NCBI GenBank assembly: GCA_018267575.1
Contig: JAFDYF010000040.1
Coordinates: 1 to 64,000, forward strand
DNA: 64,000 nt
Direction of reading: 5' to 3'
Source of the DNA: Bacteroidota bacterium
GTDB taxonomy: Bacteria > Bacteroidota > Bacteroidia > Chitinophagales > Chitinophagaceae
The notes beneath the pieces were generated by a model. It saw nothing but the letters and a program-made list of their open reading frames with translations, had not been told where the DNA came from and searched no databases. Made by a program: the position numbers and the translations under genes. Below are positions 35,784-46,163 of this stretch, piece after piece (the stretch's first letter is position 1; the number at the start of each line of letters is the position of its first letter).

Positions 35784-36152
35784 TTACCAATTTCTCCTAT
35801 CATGATCGCGATTGTCTCTACCCCTACCATATTCATAGCGGCCTCTGTCCCTATAACCATCGCGATACCTATCTTCGTGATACCTATCCCCACGATCCCA
35901 GTTTCTGCCATAACGGTAATCCCTATCGTAACCGTAGTCGCGGCAACCACGTACAGGCTCAGTAACCACTACCCTCTCGCCACCATAACCTGAATAGTAG
36001 GGATCGGTTTGTGCATATACATTCACATGTGGCATAGGAGGCAGTGGGGGTATTGGTAAGTGTATTCTAGCATTTACATAAACCTGAGAATGAGCTGCAG
36101 AAGCAAATAAGCCTCCAACAACAATTAAAAAGGCGGGTAGTAAACGTTTCAT
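35784..36152 (-). CDS. Small exported Arg/Tyr/Asp-rich protein of unknown function
   Basis: A 122-residue protein with a clear signal peptide (LIVVGGLFASAAHSQ). The first mature part (about 25-50) is proline-rich (LPIPPLPPMPHV). The last 50 residues are low-complexity, made of RDYR, DRYR and YGRGRD-type repeats rich in Arg, Asp, Tyr and Gly, and look disordered and highly charged. I do not recognise a family with a known function. It is transcribed divergently from the amidohydrolase gene and ends at the bidirectional terminator. Confidence 0.75.
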   Translation of the reverse strand: MKRLLPAFLIVVGGLFASAAHSQVYVNARIHLPIPPLPPMPHVNVYAQTDPYYSGYGGERVVVTEPVRGCRDYGYDRDYRYGRNWDRGDRYHEDRYRDGYRDRGRYEYGRGRDNRDHDRRNW

Positions 36153-36370
36153 GACTTTAGTTTTTAAGTGATTTAAAATTTGAGCATTTTCATAAACGAT
36201 GCTCGTATATATAGATTAAAATAGGGTTAGAAGATTTAATCAGTCATAGCCAAGATTTTGTTAATGAATAAGGTCAAACGTCTCAACTCAGTAAGTAAAG
36301 AATTTAAAACTCGACCATTGGGTTTCCACCAATCTTACTTAATTTCATAAACAACCAAAACCAAAAAAGC

Positions 36371-37645
36371 ATGAGAAACATATTCATCTTCCTCGCTCTA
36401 TTTATTGGCCAGTTCTCTTTCGCTCAAAAAACAATTATCTATTGTGGCAAACTGATAGATGTAAAATCATTGCAAATACTGAGCGAGATGAGTATTGTGG
36501 TAGAAGGCAATAAAATTATTGATATACAAAAAGGATTTATCAATCCGTCTTCAAACAATCTGATTATCGATCTTAAAAACAAAACCGTAATGCCCGGACT
36601 CATCGATAGCCATGTGCATCTGGAAAGTGAAACCAACCCCAACGCACAAATTCAAAGATTCACCCAAAACCCTGCAGATATCGCATTCCAATCAACTGTT
36701 TATGCTAAGACTACTTTAATGGCCGGCTTTACCACAGTTCGTGATGTGGGTGGCAGTGGCGTAAACATTTCACTTAGAAATGCAATCAGAAAAGGGATTA
36801 TCATTGGTCCAAGGGTTTTAACGGCAGGTAAAACCATCGCTTCCACTGGGGGGCATGCAGACCCAACCAACGGGTATAGAAAAGATTTGATGGGCGACCC
36901 GGGTCCGCTTGAAGGTGTTGCCAATGGTCCTGACGAATGCAGGAAAGCCGTTCGCCAACGCTATAAAGATGGGGCTGACCTGATTAAGATCACGGCATCT
37001 GGGGGCGTGTTAAGCCTTGAAAAAGATGGTAGTGGACCACAATTCTCGGAAGAAGAAATCCGTGCAATTGTGGAGACCGCAAAAGACTATGGTATGCCCG
37101 TAGCAGCACATGCGCATGGGGCTGAAGCCATCAAAAGAGCCATTCGGGCAGGCGTAACTTCTATAGAACATGGCACAATGATGGACGACGAAGCCATTGA
37201 TCTATTTAAAAAATATGGCACTTGGTATGTCCCAACCATTATTGCCGGAAAGGCCAGCTCCGATTCTGCAAAAAAGCCGGGATATTTTCCCGCTATCATT
37301 ACAGAAAAAGCACTTGCTATTGGACCAAAGATTCAGGCCACTTTCGCCAAAGCTTATAAAGCAGGAGTAAAAATTGCGTTTGGTACAGATGCGGGTGTAT
37401 ATGCACATGGAAAAAATTGGATGGAGTTTGTGTATATGACGGAAGCAGGCATGCCAGCTCTGGAAGCCATCAAGTGTGCTACTGTAAATGCATCTGAATT
37501 ATTGGGCATGAGCGATAAAATTGGTAGCATCGAAAAAGGTAAACTGGCTGATATTATTGCGGTAGATGGTGATCCCAGTATAGACATCCAATCAATGGGC
37601 AAAGTGCAGTTTGTAATGAAGGATGGTGTGGTGTATAAAAAATAA
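36371..37645 (+). CDS. Secreted amidohydrolase (imidazolonepropionase-like/Xaa-Pro dipeptidase group)
   Basis: A 424-residue exported metal-dependent hydrolase (signal ending FSFAQK). The HxH metal motif lies at His81-His83 (DSHVHLES). The likely carboxylated lysine is in DLIKITASGGV, further histidines are in VAAHAHG and SIEHGTMM, and the catalytic aspartate is in FGTDAGVYAHG. The group contains periplasmic dipeptidases (prolidase-like) and other amide hydrolases, so peptide scavenging is the most likely job. It stands alone between intergenic spacers and has its own terminator. Confidence 0.88.
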   Translation: MRNIFIFLALFIGQFSFAQKTIIYCGKLIDVKSLQILSEMSIVVEGNKIIDIQKGFINPSSNNLIIDLKNKTVMPGLIDSHVHLESETNPNAQIQRFTQNPADIAFQSTVYAKTTLMAGFTTVRDVGGSGVNISLRNAIRKGIIIGPRVLTAGKTIASTGGHADPTNGYRKDLMGDPGPLEGVANGPDECRKAVRQRYKDGADLIKITASGGVLSLEKDGSGPQFSEEEIRAIVETAKDYGMPVAAHAHGAEAIKRAIRAGVTSIEHGTMMDDEAIDLFKKYGTWYVPTIIAGKASSDSAKKPGYFPAIITEKALAIGPKIQATFAKAYKAGVKIAFGTDAGVYAHGKNWMEFVYMTEAGMPALEAIKCATVNASELLGMSDKIGSIEKGKLADIIAVDGDPSIDIQSMGKVQFVMKDGVVYKK

Positions 37646-37671
37646 TTGTAGACCTGGTTAAAAATAAAAAA

Positions 37672-37700
37672 GGGCCAGGATAGAAATCCAGCCCCGTTTT
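37672..37700 (+). terminator. Terminator of the amidohydrolase gene
   Basis: GGGCCAGGAT (37672-37681) pairs with ATCCAGCCCC (37686-37695) at eight of ten positions around a 4-nt loop, followed by G and five T, 27 bp after the stop codon. Confidence 0.65.
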
Positions 37701-37868
37701 TAAAATCCAATATCCTATGAAAAACCGTAACAAAAATAGGGAAACAATTCAATTAACCAATAAGCTGATATCTATATTTTGCTTTTTTTATCCACTTTAT
37801 TTTTTCGAATTAAAGATTGATTCCCTCTGTATTTTATCCCAAAAAAGGAAAAAATCTTTTGTAAAACA

Positions 37869-38048
37869 ATGAACCCATTGGCTTACAAGGCATTTCATAA
37901 GTTTATACCTATAAATCGGGATAGGCAAAATCTCCCTTCCGTACAAATACCTATTCAAGCTTATGAAAATAAAAGGATGGTAAGAGATGAATTAGGACTG
38001 GATAATTATTTTGAAGATTATACCTTTTTGATAGCTCTACACGTATAG
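37869..38048 (+). CDS. Possible 59-residue hypothetical protein
   Basis: An uninterrupted ATG-to-TAG frame of 59 codons lies in the spacer. It begins MNPLAYKAFHKF and ends FLIALHV, with a balanced, non-repetitive composition unlike the repeat-derived ORFs elsewhere. There is no clear ribosome site close to the ATG (AAGGA lies about 20 bp upstream) and I recognise no family. It may be a real small protein, a remnant of a longer gene or chance. Confidence 0.25.
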   Translation: MNPLAYKAFHKFIPINRDRQNLPSVQIPIQAYENKRMVRDELGLDNYFEDYTFLIALHV

Positions 38049-38108
38049 CCCATCTACGGCTTAAAGATTGGTTGTGAGAAATTCATAATGCGAAAGGGCC
38101 AAAAAAAA

Positions 38109-38130
38109 GGCACCGCTTTATAGCGATGCC
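38109..38130 (-). terminator. Terminator of the gldKLMN operon
   Basis: On the - strand GGCATCGC and GCGGTGCC form an 8-bp stem (one G-T or mismatch) with a TATAAA loop, followed by eight T. It lies about 20 bp after the gldN stop. Confidence 0.8.
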
Positions 38131-38151
38131 TTTTACAAAAATTTACTTTTT

Positions 38152-39183
38152 TTAGTATTGCCATAGATCCTGCTCGTAATTAAATATTTTCTCTTTTATA
38201 TTATCCCCTTCCAGCAATGCCAGGATAGGATCTTTAATATAGTCTGAAATAAATTTATCACCAGGATTGTCGATTGTCGATTTGATGATACGGCTAGCGA
38301 ACATGCGGCTTTCGAACAATTCTTCCCAACTCATTCTGGCACCGTAATTCTTGCCATTATAACATTCATATTTGGCAAGTAGCGGTCTCAGGTCTGGATA
38401 GTACACCCAGAAAGCTGGAGTTACTGCACGGAAGGTACCATCGGATTCTGTAATGGTTTGAATTGGCGCAATACCAAGTATCCTTACATATAACCTTGAA
38501 GATTCTTTGTCAAAAACCCACTCTTCCTTGATCCAATATTTGGATACTTTTTCTGGATCGAATTCTGCAGATATCGTTGTATCTTTCATAAGGCCTTTTG
38601 ATCCATCGGGGTCATTGGCAAAATCGGGTATCTGTATAACCTTTGGTTTTCCTACCAACTTTTCGGCAATTTGCTTAAAGGTCATTGGGGTTGTAAATCG
38701 GTCATCGATGGGGTCAAAAGCCGTTACCTCCCCATTTCTGATCGCATTCAAAAGAATATTAATGAAGCGCTGGTTACCATTATCTTCTGTTGCCGCATAC
38801 GCAAAAGGAAGGTTCATTTTTTCATGCACATCAATTTCTCTCCAAACTCGCTGACGATAAACCGCATCATCCTCACGGATATGCTCATACGCCAGTGGGG
38901 TACGATCTTTGATCAACAACCGCTCAACCGCAGCATCATTACGAAGTGATTTTCTGGGTGTGTCGAGCTTGATGTCCGCTTCCACAACAGCAACTGCTTT
39001 AGGAACTGTATCCTTAACAGGAGCAACGGCCTGGGAATTAGCTGCATTCTTATTGGTATTCTTTTTCTTGGAGGTTGTGGTATGACGCTTATGCTTCTTG
39101 CGTGATGTTTGTGCACTCACTGTACCCACAGCCAACCCCAATAGAATGGCAAACAAACCCAGTTTAATGATACCTTTTTTCAT
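38152..39183 (-). CDS. gldN: Gliding motility/type IX secretion protein GldN
   Basis: A 343-residue periplasmic protein with an N-terminal signal (LGLAVGTVSAQ), a basic Lys/Thr-rich linker, and the conserved GldN domain with DDAVYRQRVWREIDVHEKMN and the C-terminal region MSWEELFESRMFASRI. With GldK it forms the ring of the type IX secretion machine linked to the outer membrane. It is the last gene of gldK-gldL-gldM-gldN, 22 bp after gldM, followed by a strong terminator. The length is at the long end of the family because of the linker. Confidence 0.93.
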   Translation of the reverse strand: MKKGIIKLGLFAILLGLAVGTVSAQTSRKKHKRHTTTSKKKNTNKNAANSQAVAPVKDTVPKAVAVVEADIKLDTPRKSLRNDAAVERLLIKDRTPLAYEHIREDDAVYRQRVWREIDVHEKMNLPFAYAATEDNGNQRFINILLNAIRNGEVTAFDPIDDRFTTPMTFKQIAEKLVGKPKVIQIPDFANDPDGSKGLMKDTTISAEFDPEKVSKYWIKEEWVFDKESSRLYVRILGIAPIQTITESDGTFRAVTPAFWVYYPDLRPLLAKYECYNGKNYGARMSWEELFESRMFASRIIKSTIDNPGDKFISDYIKDPILALLEGDNIKEKIFNYEQDLWQY

Positions 39184-39205
39184 TGAAGAGAAAATTTAGA
39201 ATTTA

Positions 39206-40744
39206 TTATTTCAGACTGAAAAATATTGGTGATATTTCCCTTGTCCTTCCATCAGGGCCTACAACCCTAATTTCATCAAAAAACACATTTGTGCCTGGTG
39301 TAGCTCTTTCCACAATTGCTTTTGCTGCACCGGTCCAGCGGTTGCCTTCGTTCACAGCTTGTGCATATTGAGAGATGCCACCGCCTATTGCGCCTAATTT
39401 GTAACTGATCACCTTGAAAGGGGCCTCAAATTCTGATTCTTCCAGTCTAGTAATCAAACCACCGATTGCTTTGAATTCAGCAGAAGAGATGGCCCCACCC
39501 TTTTTCGCCCCAACAAATGCAGCGGGGTTAGGCAAGTATTTTACACGGAATTTTTTAGGGGTTGATTTACCTTCAACTATTACATTGATGGTTTGTTCAC
39601 CTGGAGTCTTTGGAAAAGCTTCCCAAGCAGAGCCAGCAACATGCCTCATTTCACCACCAGTGAGTGTGGCTGAAACACGATCGCTACCTGTACCTGCTGA
39701 AATAGTAACTGGATTAGGAGTACTTCCCATAATATAAAGCACATTCATCTTGTCAGCAGAAACAGCTACACCAGATGGAGTACCTACCGTATAAGAGATA
39801 TCCTTTGTTTCCTGATGAACTTTGCCATCTTGGTCCTTATAAGTAACATTGATCTTAACGGACTGTGCTCCACTACCACCAACAATAATATCAGAAGTAG
39901 CTTTACCTTCCGCATCCACACTTACAGGTCTGCCGCCGATAGTAATGGTTGGTTGAGCGGCTGAACTGAAGGCCCCCACACCTGCATAAACAGTGAGTTT
40001 TTCGCCGGGCATCAAGTAGGTGGAGTTAGCACCAGAAATAATACCAGTTTTATCATACCTAACCGCAACTGCACCAATCTGGTCGTGACAATAAGTGATC
40101 ACATCGTTTTCTGTGTTCTTGACATCATTTTGGAATTTGCCCAAAATGGTCAGGGCTGCAATAGCTGGCGTCATATGAAAATAAGAGTCGGACCAACTTA
40201 AATTGGTATTGCCTTCTTCAGATTTTGGGGGATCGATATGCAATGGTAGCTTATTTGCAAATTCCTTTGCAATATCGGGACTGATTGCAAACAGATCCTT
40301 TTTGTATTCAATCAATTTCTGATGTAATTCTTCGCCTTTGCCCATTTTTTCTTCGCTTCCCATGAGGCGGGTAGCTGCATCAAGATCATCGATCCTGAAA
40401 GCAGTATCCCCTTTTTCAGGATTGTAGCCAGCTTCTCTTTTGAGTTGATCTTTCAGGGCTTCGATATAATCGTACAAGGTTTTAGAATAAGTCGCTGCCT
40501 TTTGGGCCTGAGGCTGCCAGATAGCAGCTTTTTCTTTAGACTCATTGGCTGCCGCTTTAGCAGCAATATCAGCCATGATTTGTTTATTTTGGGTGGCCAG
40601 TCCATCATTAGAAGTCTGAAGGCTGCCATTCACAACTTTAAAAGCATTTAATACTTCGGCAGATACATTGAGCGCCAGCATTGCTGTTAGCACCAAATAC
40701 ATCATGTTTATCATCTTCTGCCGGGGTTCTTTAGGTAAAGACAT
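39206..40744 (-). CDS. gldM: Gliding motility/type IX secretion motor protein GldM
   Basis: A 512-residue protein starting MSLPKEPRQKMINMMYLVL. The single N-terminal transmembrane helix (about residues 12-30, YLVLTAMLALNVSAEVL) is followed by a long periplasmic part with helical and Ig-like domains, a standard GldM layout. It forms the shaft of the proton-driven GldLM motor that spans the periplasm and contacts the GldKN ring. The order and spacing within gldKLMN are typical. Confidence 0.95.
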   Translation of the reverse strand: MSLPKEPRQKMINMMYLVLTAMLALNVSAEVLNAFKVVNGSLQTSNDGLATQNKQIMADIAAKAAANESKEKAAIWQPQAQKAATYSKTLYDYIEALKDQLKREAGYNPEKGDTAFRIDDLDAATRLMGSEEKMGKGEELHQKLIEYKKDLFAISPDIAKEFANKLPLHIDPPKSEEGNTNLSWSDSYFHMTPAIAALTILGKFQNDVKNTENDVITYCHDQIGAVAVRYDKTGIISGANSTYLMPGEKLTVYAGVGAFSSAAQPTITIGGRPVSVDAEGKATSDIIVGGSGAQSVKINVTYKDQDGKVHQETKDISYTVGTPSGVAVSADKMNVLYIMGSTPNPVTISAGTGSDRVSATLTGGEMRHVAGSAWEAFPKTPGEQTINVIVEGKSTPKKFRVKYLPNPAAFVGAKKGGAISSAEFKAIGGLITRLEESEFEAPFKVISYKLGAIGGGISQYAQAVNEGNRWTGAAKAIVERATPGTNVFFDEIRVVGPDGRTREISPIFFSLK

Positions 40745-40805
40745 GGATCTGAGATTTAAAAAATATTTTAATGGGTTTTCATAGCATCATGCAAAGTTCA
40801 AATGA

Positions 40806-41576
40806 TTATCTCCCTTGCATTGCGCTAAGCATATTGCCATATACTTGATTCAGGTTGCCAAGATTTTTTGCCAACAATGCAATTTGGTCCTGTGTTTTCT
40901 TAGCATCTGTAACACTGCCTTGCATAGCTTCAGAAGCTTGAACCAAATTACCATAGAAACTGTTCATCGCTTTCAAATGGTTGTTGGTATCCTGCAGTTC
41001 CAGTTCATAAATTGCATTCAATGAACCGAGATTTTTAGTAAGTGTCTGAACTTGTCCATGAAACTGTTTAGTGCTATCAGCCGCATCGTTAAAATAACCG
41101 ATTGTAGTAGCAGCACCTTGGTAAGCTGTTTTCATAGTATCCAGGGCAGCACCCGCTTCTTTTGTTTTCTTGGTATAGTCGCTGGTTGCCGCTAATGCAC
41201 CCGATACATCACTTATATTATCGATAGTTGTTCCGAATTTTTTGAATCCTTCGCTCAAACGGCTAAGGTTGGCAGGAGTGATTTCCGCTTCCTGGAGCAT
41301 TTTATCAAATTTGTCCAGAGCTGGGTTGCCAGACGGGCCAGCACCATTAGATAATTTAGGTAAGGCTTCTGCCAATAAATGCATTTCCGATCCTGGAGGT
41401 GGTAAGAAGGCATATACCATAAATATCAATGCTTCAGTAAGAAGACCTGCTGTAAGGAAGAAGTTAGCTAAACGCTGGTGGGTGATTTTCTGCCATGCAC
41501 CAAAGATTACAACAGCTGCACCAACGCAAACTATAATGTTAACTAGTTTTTCAGTTTGTTTAGAGACTCCGGACAT
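40806..41576 (-). CDS. gldL: Gliding motility/type IX secretion motor protein GldL
   Basis: A 256-residue inner-membrane protein with two N-terminal transmembrane helices (about residues 11-26 and 35-55, IIVCVGAAVVIFGAW and FFLTAGLLTEALIFMVYAF). The Glu in the second helix (TEALIF) is the conserved residue linked to proton use. A cytoplasmic helical domain follows. GldL is the stator-like half of the GldLM motor powering secretion and gliding. The gene lies 61 bp before gldM. Confidence 0.95.
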   Translation of the reverse strand: MSGVSKQTEKLVNIIVCVGAAVVIFGAWQKITHQRLANFFLTAGLLTEALIFMVYAFLPPPGSEMHLLAEALPKLSNGAGPSGNPALDKFDKMLQEAEITPANLSRLSEGFKKFGTTIDNISDVSGALAATSDYTKKTKEAGAALDTMKTAYQGAATTIGYFNDAADSTKQFHGQVQTLTKNLGSLNAIYELELQDTNNHLKAMNSFYGNLVQASEAMQGSVTDAKKTQDQIALLAKNLGNLNQVYGNMLSAMQGR

Positions 41577-41715
41577 AATTTTAAATTTAAATTGTTTTTA
41601 AAAGGTTTTCAGGGTTATCAAAAAAAATTCGTCTTCGATTTTTTATTAGCAGTTAAAATCAAAAACGAATTTTCTCAAAAAAAATTTTGCTGATGGATAC
41701 AAAATTTATTAACTA

Positions 41716-43002
41716 TTAACGACCGCGTGAAGAGGAAGTTGCTGATAAATCAACTACACAACGGAAGCCAATATAAGATTTTGCAGTATCCTGATATTCG
41801 TAAGTACGGGTGCTTGTTTCCAGAAAATAGCCCACATCCTTCCATGAGCCACCGCGAATCACTTTACGTTTCATACGTGGGGGATCGGATTTTTGCGCAT
41901 TGTAGCGAATATCGGGGTTCATATCATGCTGGAAATTATAAGCACCTTCATAATAAACGGAAGAGGTCCACTCGGCCACGTTCCCAGCCATACAATACAG
42001 GCCAAAATCGTTGGGCCAGTAAGCATCTGCACGTGCTGTGTAGAAAGCACCATCCTCAGGATAGTTGCCACGGCCTGGTTTGAAATTCGCCAACAGGCAA
42101 CCTTTCTTGTTCCTCAAGTAATAGTTACCCCAAGGGTACATCGATTGTGAACGGCCGCCACGTGCAGCATATTCCCATTCAGCCTCTGTTGGCAAACGGA
42201 AACTCGATTCGGTTGCTTCTCTTTTCTTTTCCAATGCACCGTTCAACAATTGGGTGCGCCAATCGCAGAAAGCGGTTGCCTGGTTCCAATTAACACCTAC
42301 CACTGGATAATTGCCAAAAGCTGGATGGGCAAAATAACGCTTGGTCATCGGCTCATTATAAGAATAGCTGAAATCGCGGATCCAAACCAAAGTATCTGGA
42401 TAAGCAGGAATATCTTTTTTAATTATAAACTGCGATCTGGGCTTATTCTCATTCGATTTTTTTGCAGCTTCCTTCAGGTCAAATGTTTCGGAATGATAAA
42501 TGATTTTACTAGGGTCTATTTCCTTTTTGCCAAAAATCCTGTTCTCGGGGGTGAGGATCATCTGGTCAATCTTCTCGATGGTTGCCTTATCGTTCCATTT
42601 GATGGTTTGTGCCTTTTTCCAGTCGATTGCAAACTTGCCATCAACATCCTTACCATATTGTAAATAGGTGGCGGCTATCGAGTCTCTTACCCAATACACA
42701 AACTGACGGTATTCATTGTTGGTAATCTCGGTCGCATCCATCCAAAAGCCATTAATGGAAACTTCCTTATTCCTTGCGGTAAAGGCATAGTTGATATCCT
42801 CATCACTGGGGCCCATGTGAAACATGCCAGGGGGGATATAAACCATTCCGGGCGGCTTTGTCTGGTTGTACTTAGAGGCAGGGGCAACGCCATGCAATTG
42901 CCCATCGTCGAAGCCTTTTTGAGATTTGCTTCCTTTGCCACAACCAGTTAATGCGATAATAATCGCGACTACTGTGAGAAGGGACAGGTTTTTCATTTTC
43001 AT
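41716..43002 (-). CDS. gldK: Gliding motility/type IX secretion lipoprotein GldK
   Basis: A 428-residue outer-membrane lipoprotein of the formylglycine-generating-enzyme-like (SUMF1) fold. From the chosen ATG (MKMKNLSLL) the lipobox Cys is residue 21 (ALTGC). The FGE-fold motifs are VYIPPGMFHMGPSDED, WMDATEITNNEYRQFVYWV, PVVGVNWNQATAFCDWR, RLPTEAEWEYAARGG, and RGGSWKD near the end. The frame extends 14 codons upstream, but that would push the signal peptide inward. It is the first gene of the operon, and its neighbours gldLMN confirm GldK rather than GldJ. Confidence 0.94.
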   Translation of the reverse strand: MKMKNLSLLTVVAIIIALTGCGKGSKSQKGFDDGQLHGVAPASKYNQTKPPGMVYIPPGMFHMGPSDEDINYAFTARNKEVSINGFWMDATEITNNEYRQFVYWVRDSIAATYLQYGKDVDGKFAIDWKKAQTIKWNDKATIEKIDQMILTPENRIFGKKEIDPSKIIYHSETFDLKEAAKKSNENKPRSQFIIKKDIPAYPDTLVWIRDFSYSYNEPMTKRYFAHPAFGNYPVVGVNWNQATAFCDWRTQLLNGALEKKREATESSFRLPTEAEWEYAARGGRSQSMYPWGNYYLRNKKGCLLANFKPGRGNYPEDGAFYTARADAYWPNDFGLYCMAGNVAEWTSSVYYEGAYNFQHDMNPDIRYNAQKSDPPRMKRKVIRGGSWKDVGYFLETSTRTYEYQDTAKSYIGFRCVVDLSATSSSRGR

Positions 43003-43117
43003 AATATTAAAGGGTAATCGGCAAAAAAAAATTTTTTGCAACATCGAAATACAAGTTTATAGTTTATTTTTTAAAGGGCAAAACTTTGCCGCCAATAATT
43101 TAATTAACGGGGCTTTT

Positions 43118-45229
43118 CTATTTATTATTGCTTTTTTCATGTAATATTTTATGCACATCCGCAAACAATAACCGTTCTAATTCAATTATTTCGGTTACAG
43201 GTTGCTTGCAAGAATAGTTTTTGCACAGATAAATTTTTGCTATTTCATGTACGGGTTTGCTGTCTAGGAGGGGTGAGTTTCCGGAATCTCGGGTGGCGGA
43301 TTGATATACTTTGTTGGGAATAAAGGTCTTAAGGAACTCTTTGATGGTAAAATTCAGGCTTTCGGACTTTTCCTTTCCAGTAATCACAATTTCTGATATT
43401 CCATACGTAATTGCCTGTGTCAAAGTTGCCCAAATAGCAAACGAGGAAGGGTAGTCGATTATTACCTTCCTTAATGCAAAACAAATGTTAATTGTATGTT
43501 CGCGCCAATCCGGTATATCAAAGATAACAGATAGATAAAGAAGGTTAAAAGCCATCACCGAATTACCAGAAGGCATTGCCCCATCGTAAATCTCTTTTTT
43601 TCTGACAATTATATCCTTTTGACCTTTTTGGGTATAATAAAAGGGGCTTACAGAATCCTCCGAAAATTCGGCAATACTATATGCTGCCAGTTCCTTTGCC
43701 TCCAGTAGATAATTACTATTTGAGGTGATTTCCTGAATTTGTATCAAAGCAGCTATTAAAAAAGAATAATCGTCCAAAAAAGCGGGAAATTTAGCTTGTA
43801 TGCCATCATAGCTGTGGAATAACTTTCCGGATTGGCCATCCTTAAAGTGCTGGAGCATAAGCTCCATGTTGGCAATAGCCAGTTCCCTATGCTTTTCATT
43901 GCCCAGCGCCGCATAGGCCTTGCTCAATGCAATATTCATAAGTGCATTCCAACCCAAAATAATTTTGATGTCAAGCTGTGGCCGCTGTCTGTTAAATCTA
44001 TGGCTGAGCAATTTTTCACGACAGACGTCGAATAAAAGGGAGAGCTTTGCTGCGTCAATATTTTTTTCCTTGGCAAAATTTTCCATTTCCCTTTCATAAT
44101 AAAGGATATTGGCACCCTCCCAATTCCCATTTTCGGAAACCTGATAATATTCACAAAACAAGGCAGCATCCTCACCCAATACAGCCTCAATCTCTACTTT
44201 GTCCCAAACATAATATTTCCCCTCCTCCCCTTCGCTGTCCGCATCCAGCGCGGCATAAAAACCATTTTCGGGAGAAGTCATTTCACTTTCTATAAAACCA
44301 ATCGCATTTTCGATTGCCTTTCTGTAAGATGGCTTTTTCGTAAGCTGATAGGCTTCACTCAGAACCGATACCAGCAGGGCATTATCATAAAGCATTTTTT
44401 CAAAATGGGGCACCAACCATTTGTTATCAGTGGAATAGCGGGCAAAGCCCCCACCCAATTGATCATGGATCCCCCCCGCAATCATCTTGTCGAGGCTGAG
44501 GCATGCCTGCTCCAAAGCTTGCTCATTTCTTGTATAATAATAATAGTGTAGCAAATATTGGATAATGGAGGTTTGTGGGAATTTAGGCGCATGCCCAAAG
44601 CCACCCATTTCCCTATCTGCCGATTTCATGATTTTTTCGAAAATCGTATCAAGATGCTGTGGTACAAAAAAGTTTACAGGCTGATCTTTTGGGTTGGCAT
44701 TGCTGATTTGGCCAATACGGTTGGATTGGATGAGATGGGCTACCAGATTTTCTGCCTGCGATTCTATTTCATTTCTTTTGCTTTTGAATGTGGCAGTAAT
44801 GCTCAAAAGCAGTTCTTTCCAAGAAACCCGGTTATATATTGGCTTGGGCGGGAAATAAGTACCCCCGTAGAATGGTTTGGTATCGGAAGTTAAAAATACA
44901 TTCAATGGCCATCCACCCGAGCCACTCATCGCCTGTACCGCATCCATATATATGTGGTCGAGGTCGGGGCGCTCCTCCCGGTCAATCTTGATATTGACAA
45001 AGTTTTCATTCATCAGTTTTGCGATTTCCGGATCCTCAAAGCTTTCCCTTTCCATCACATGGCACCAATGGCAGGCGGAATAGCCTATGCTTACCAATAT
45101 AGGCAGGTTTTCCTTTTTTGCTCTTTGTAAGGCCTCCTCGCCCCATGGATACCAATCCACGGGGTTATGGGCATGTTGCAACAGATAGGGGCTTGATTCA
45201 AAAGCAAGCCGGTTTGTTTTTTTCTGCAT
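43118..45229 (-). CDS. DUF255 thioredoxin-fold protein (YyaL/SSP411 family)
   Basis: A 703-residue protein. The N-terminal DUF255 thioredoxin-like domain begins [21 protein letters not shown] and contains the CHWCH active-site-like motif (about residues 53-57), then [16 protein letters not shown] and GGWPLNVFL. The rest is an (alpha/alpha)6 barrel resembling N-acylglucosamine epimerases. The family is widespread (YyaL in Bacillus, spermatogenesis-associated protein 20 in animals), but the biochemical role is not settled. No signal peptide. It lies upstream of gldK on the same strand with a 115-bp gap, and may be separately transcribed. Confidence 0.9.
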   Translation of the reverse strand: MQKKTNRLAFESSPYLLQHAHNPVDWYPWGEEALQRAKKENLPILVSIGYSACHWCHVMERESFEDPEIAKLMNENFVNIKIDREERPDLDHIYMDAVQAMSGSGGWPLNVFLTSDTKPFYGGTYFPPKPIYNRVSWKELLLSITATFKSKRNEIESQAENLVAHLIQSNRIGQISNANPKDQPVNFFVPQHLDTIFEKIMKSADREMGGFGHAPKFPQTSIIQYLLHYYYYTRNEQALEQACLSLDKMIAGGIHDQLGGGFARYSTDNKWLVPHFEKMLYDNALLVSVLSEAYQLTKKPSYRKAIENAIGFIESEMTSPENGFYAALDADSEGEEGKYYVWDKVEIEAVLGEDAALFCEYYQVSENGNWEGANILYYEREMENFAKEKNIDAAKLSLLFDVCREKLLSHRFNRQRPQLDIKIILGWNALMNIALSKAYAALGNEKHRELAIANMELMLQHFKDGQSGKLFHSYDGIQAKFPAFLDDYSFLIAALIQIQEITSNSNYLLEAKELAAYSIAEFSEDSVSPFYYTQKGQKDIIVRKKEIYDGAMPSGNSVMAFNLLYLSVIFDIPDWREHTINICFALRKVIIDYPSSFAIWATLTQAITYGISEIVITGKEKSESLNFTIKEFLKTFIPNKVYQSATRDSGNSPLLDSKPVHEIAKIYLCKNYSCKQPVTEIIELERLLFADVHKILHEKSNNK

Positions 45230-45289
45230 GATCCGAGTATTCGTTTGGCTAACGATTTTGCAAACACGAATGTTTGCGGAGCAATAAAA

Positions 45290-45310
45290 AAGGCCGCTTG
45301 ATGCGGCCTT
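45290..45310 (-). terminator. Terminator of the hemD transcript
   Basis: On the - strand AAGGCCGC and GCGGCCTT form a perfect 8-bp stem with a 5-nt loop, followed by TTTTATT. It lies about 20 bp after the hemD stop. Confidence 0.85.
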
Positions 45311-45329
45311 CAGTATCTTGAAACCTGAG

Positions 45330-46136
45330 TTATTTTTTCTTGATGGCGTTGGATAAATATTGTTCCAAGGCAGAAACCATGGAAGGGGCTTGGGGTTGAG
45401 GGGCTTTTATATCCAGTACCAGGCCTGCCTCTTCCGCAGCTTTGGAAGTATTGTTGCCAAATGCGCCAATTTTTGTACCGTTCTGCTTGAATTTGGGGAA
45501 ATTATCAAAAAGGCTCTTCACACCGCTTGGCGTAAAAAAGCAAATCATATCATATTCCTTTTGCTCCATCAATTCTTTAAGGTCGTTGCTGATGGTACGG
45601 TACATAAATGGGGTGGCAAACTCGCAATGGTTGTGCTTGAGCCAGTTGATGATCTCATTATCCTGCTGGTTCTCGGAGCAGGGGTAAAGAAATTTTTCAT
45701 TTTCCTTATGCTTGCTAATGGCATCGAACATGCTTTTATTGGTACCATCGGTACCATAAAAAACCTTTCTTTTCCGATACAAAATAAACTTTTGAAGATA
45801 AAGGGCCACCGATTCCGTAATACAGAAATATTTGGTATCCTGTGAAACGCTGCTCTTCATTTCTTCGCTGGTGCGGAAAAAATGATCAATAGCATGCCTG
45901 CTGGTAAAAATAACCGCAGTATAATAGCTTAAATCAATTTTTTGTTTCCTAAAATCTTTTGCCGGGATAGGCTCGAGACGGATAAACGGATGAAAAGCCA
46001 GTTCTACCTGAAACTTTCTGGAAAGTTCAAAATATGGCGATTTATCTGTTTCGGGCCTTGGCTGAGTGATTAAGATTTTCTTAGTAGGCTTTACAGACTC
46101 TGCAATAGCCGCGTTTTTTTCACCGTTTTTAACCAT
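45330..46136 (-). CDS. hemD: Uroporphyrinogen-III synthase
   Basis: A 268-residue HemD-family protein that cyclises hydroxymethylbilane to uroporphyrinogen III for heme and corrinoid synthesis. The family is poorly conserved. Visible features are [16 protein letters not shown] at the start of the fold, [14 protein letters not shown] (about 75-90) and [18 protein letters not shown] (about 198-215), which match the two-domain pattern. A TTG five codons upstream opens the same frame, but the ATG at 46136 is preferred. It lies 27 bp after the DUF4271 gene, a pairing known from many Bacteroidota. Confidence 0.87.
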   Translation of the reverse strand: MVKNGEKNAAIAESVKPTKKILITQPRPETDKSPYFELSRKFQVELAFHPFIRLEPIPAKDFRKQKIDLSYYTAVIFTSRHAIDHFFRTSEEMKSSVSQDTKYFCITESVALYLQKFILYRKRKVFYGTDGTNKSMFDAISKHKENEKFLYPCSENQQDNEIINWLKHNHCEFATPFMYRTISNDLKELMEQKEYDMICFFTPSGVKSLFDNFPKFKQNGTKIGAFGNNTSKAAEEAGLVLDIKAPQPQAPSMVSALEQYLSNAIKKK

Positions 46137-46163
46137 AATTCGGTTTAGCAATAGATTGCAAAA

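Larger units (their letters stand above)
37646..38151. other. Spacer between amidohydrolase and gldN with two terminators and one short ORF
   Basis: This 506-bp stretch between convergent genes contains the amidohydrolase terminator (37672-37700), a 59-codon ORF (37869-38048) of uncertain status and the gldN terminator (38109-38130). Nothing else is recognised. Confidence 0.6.
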
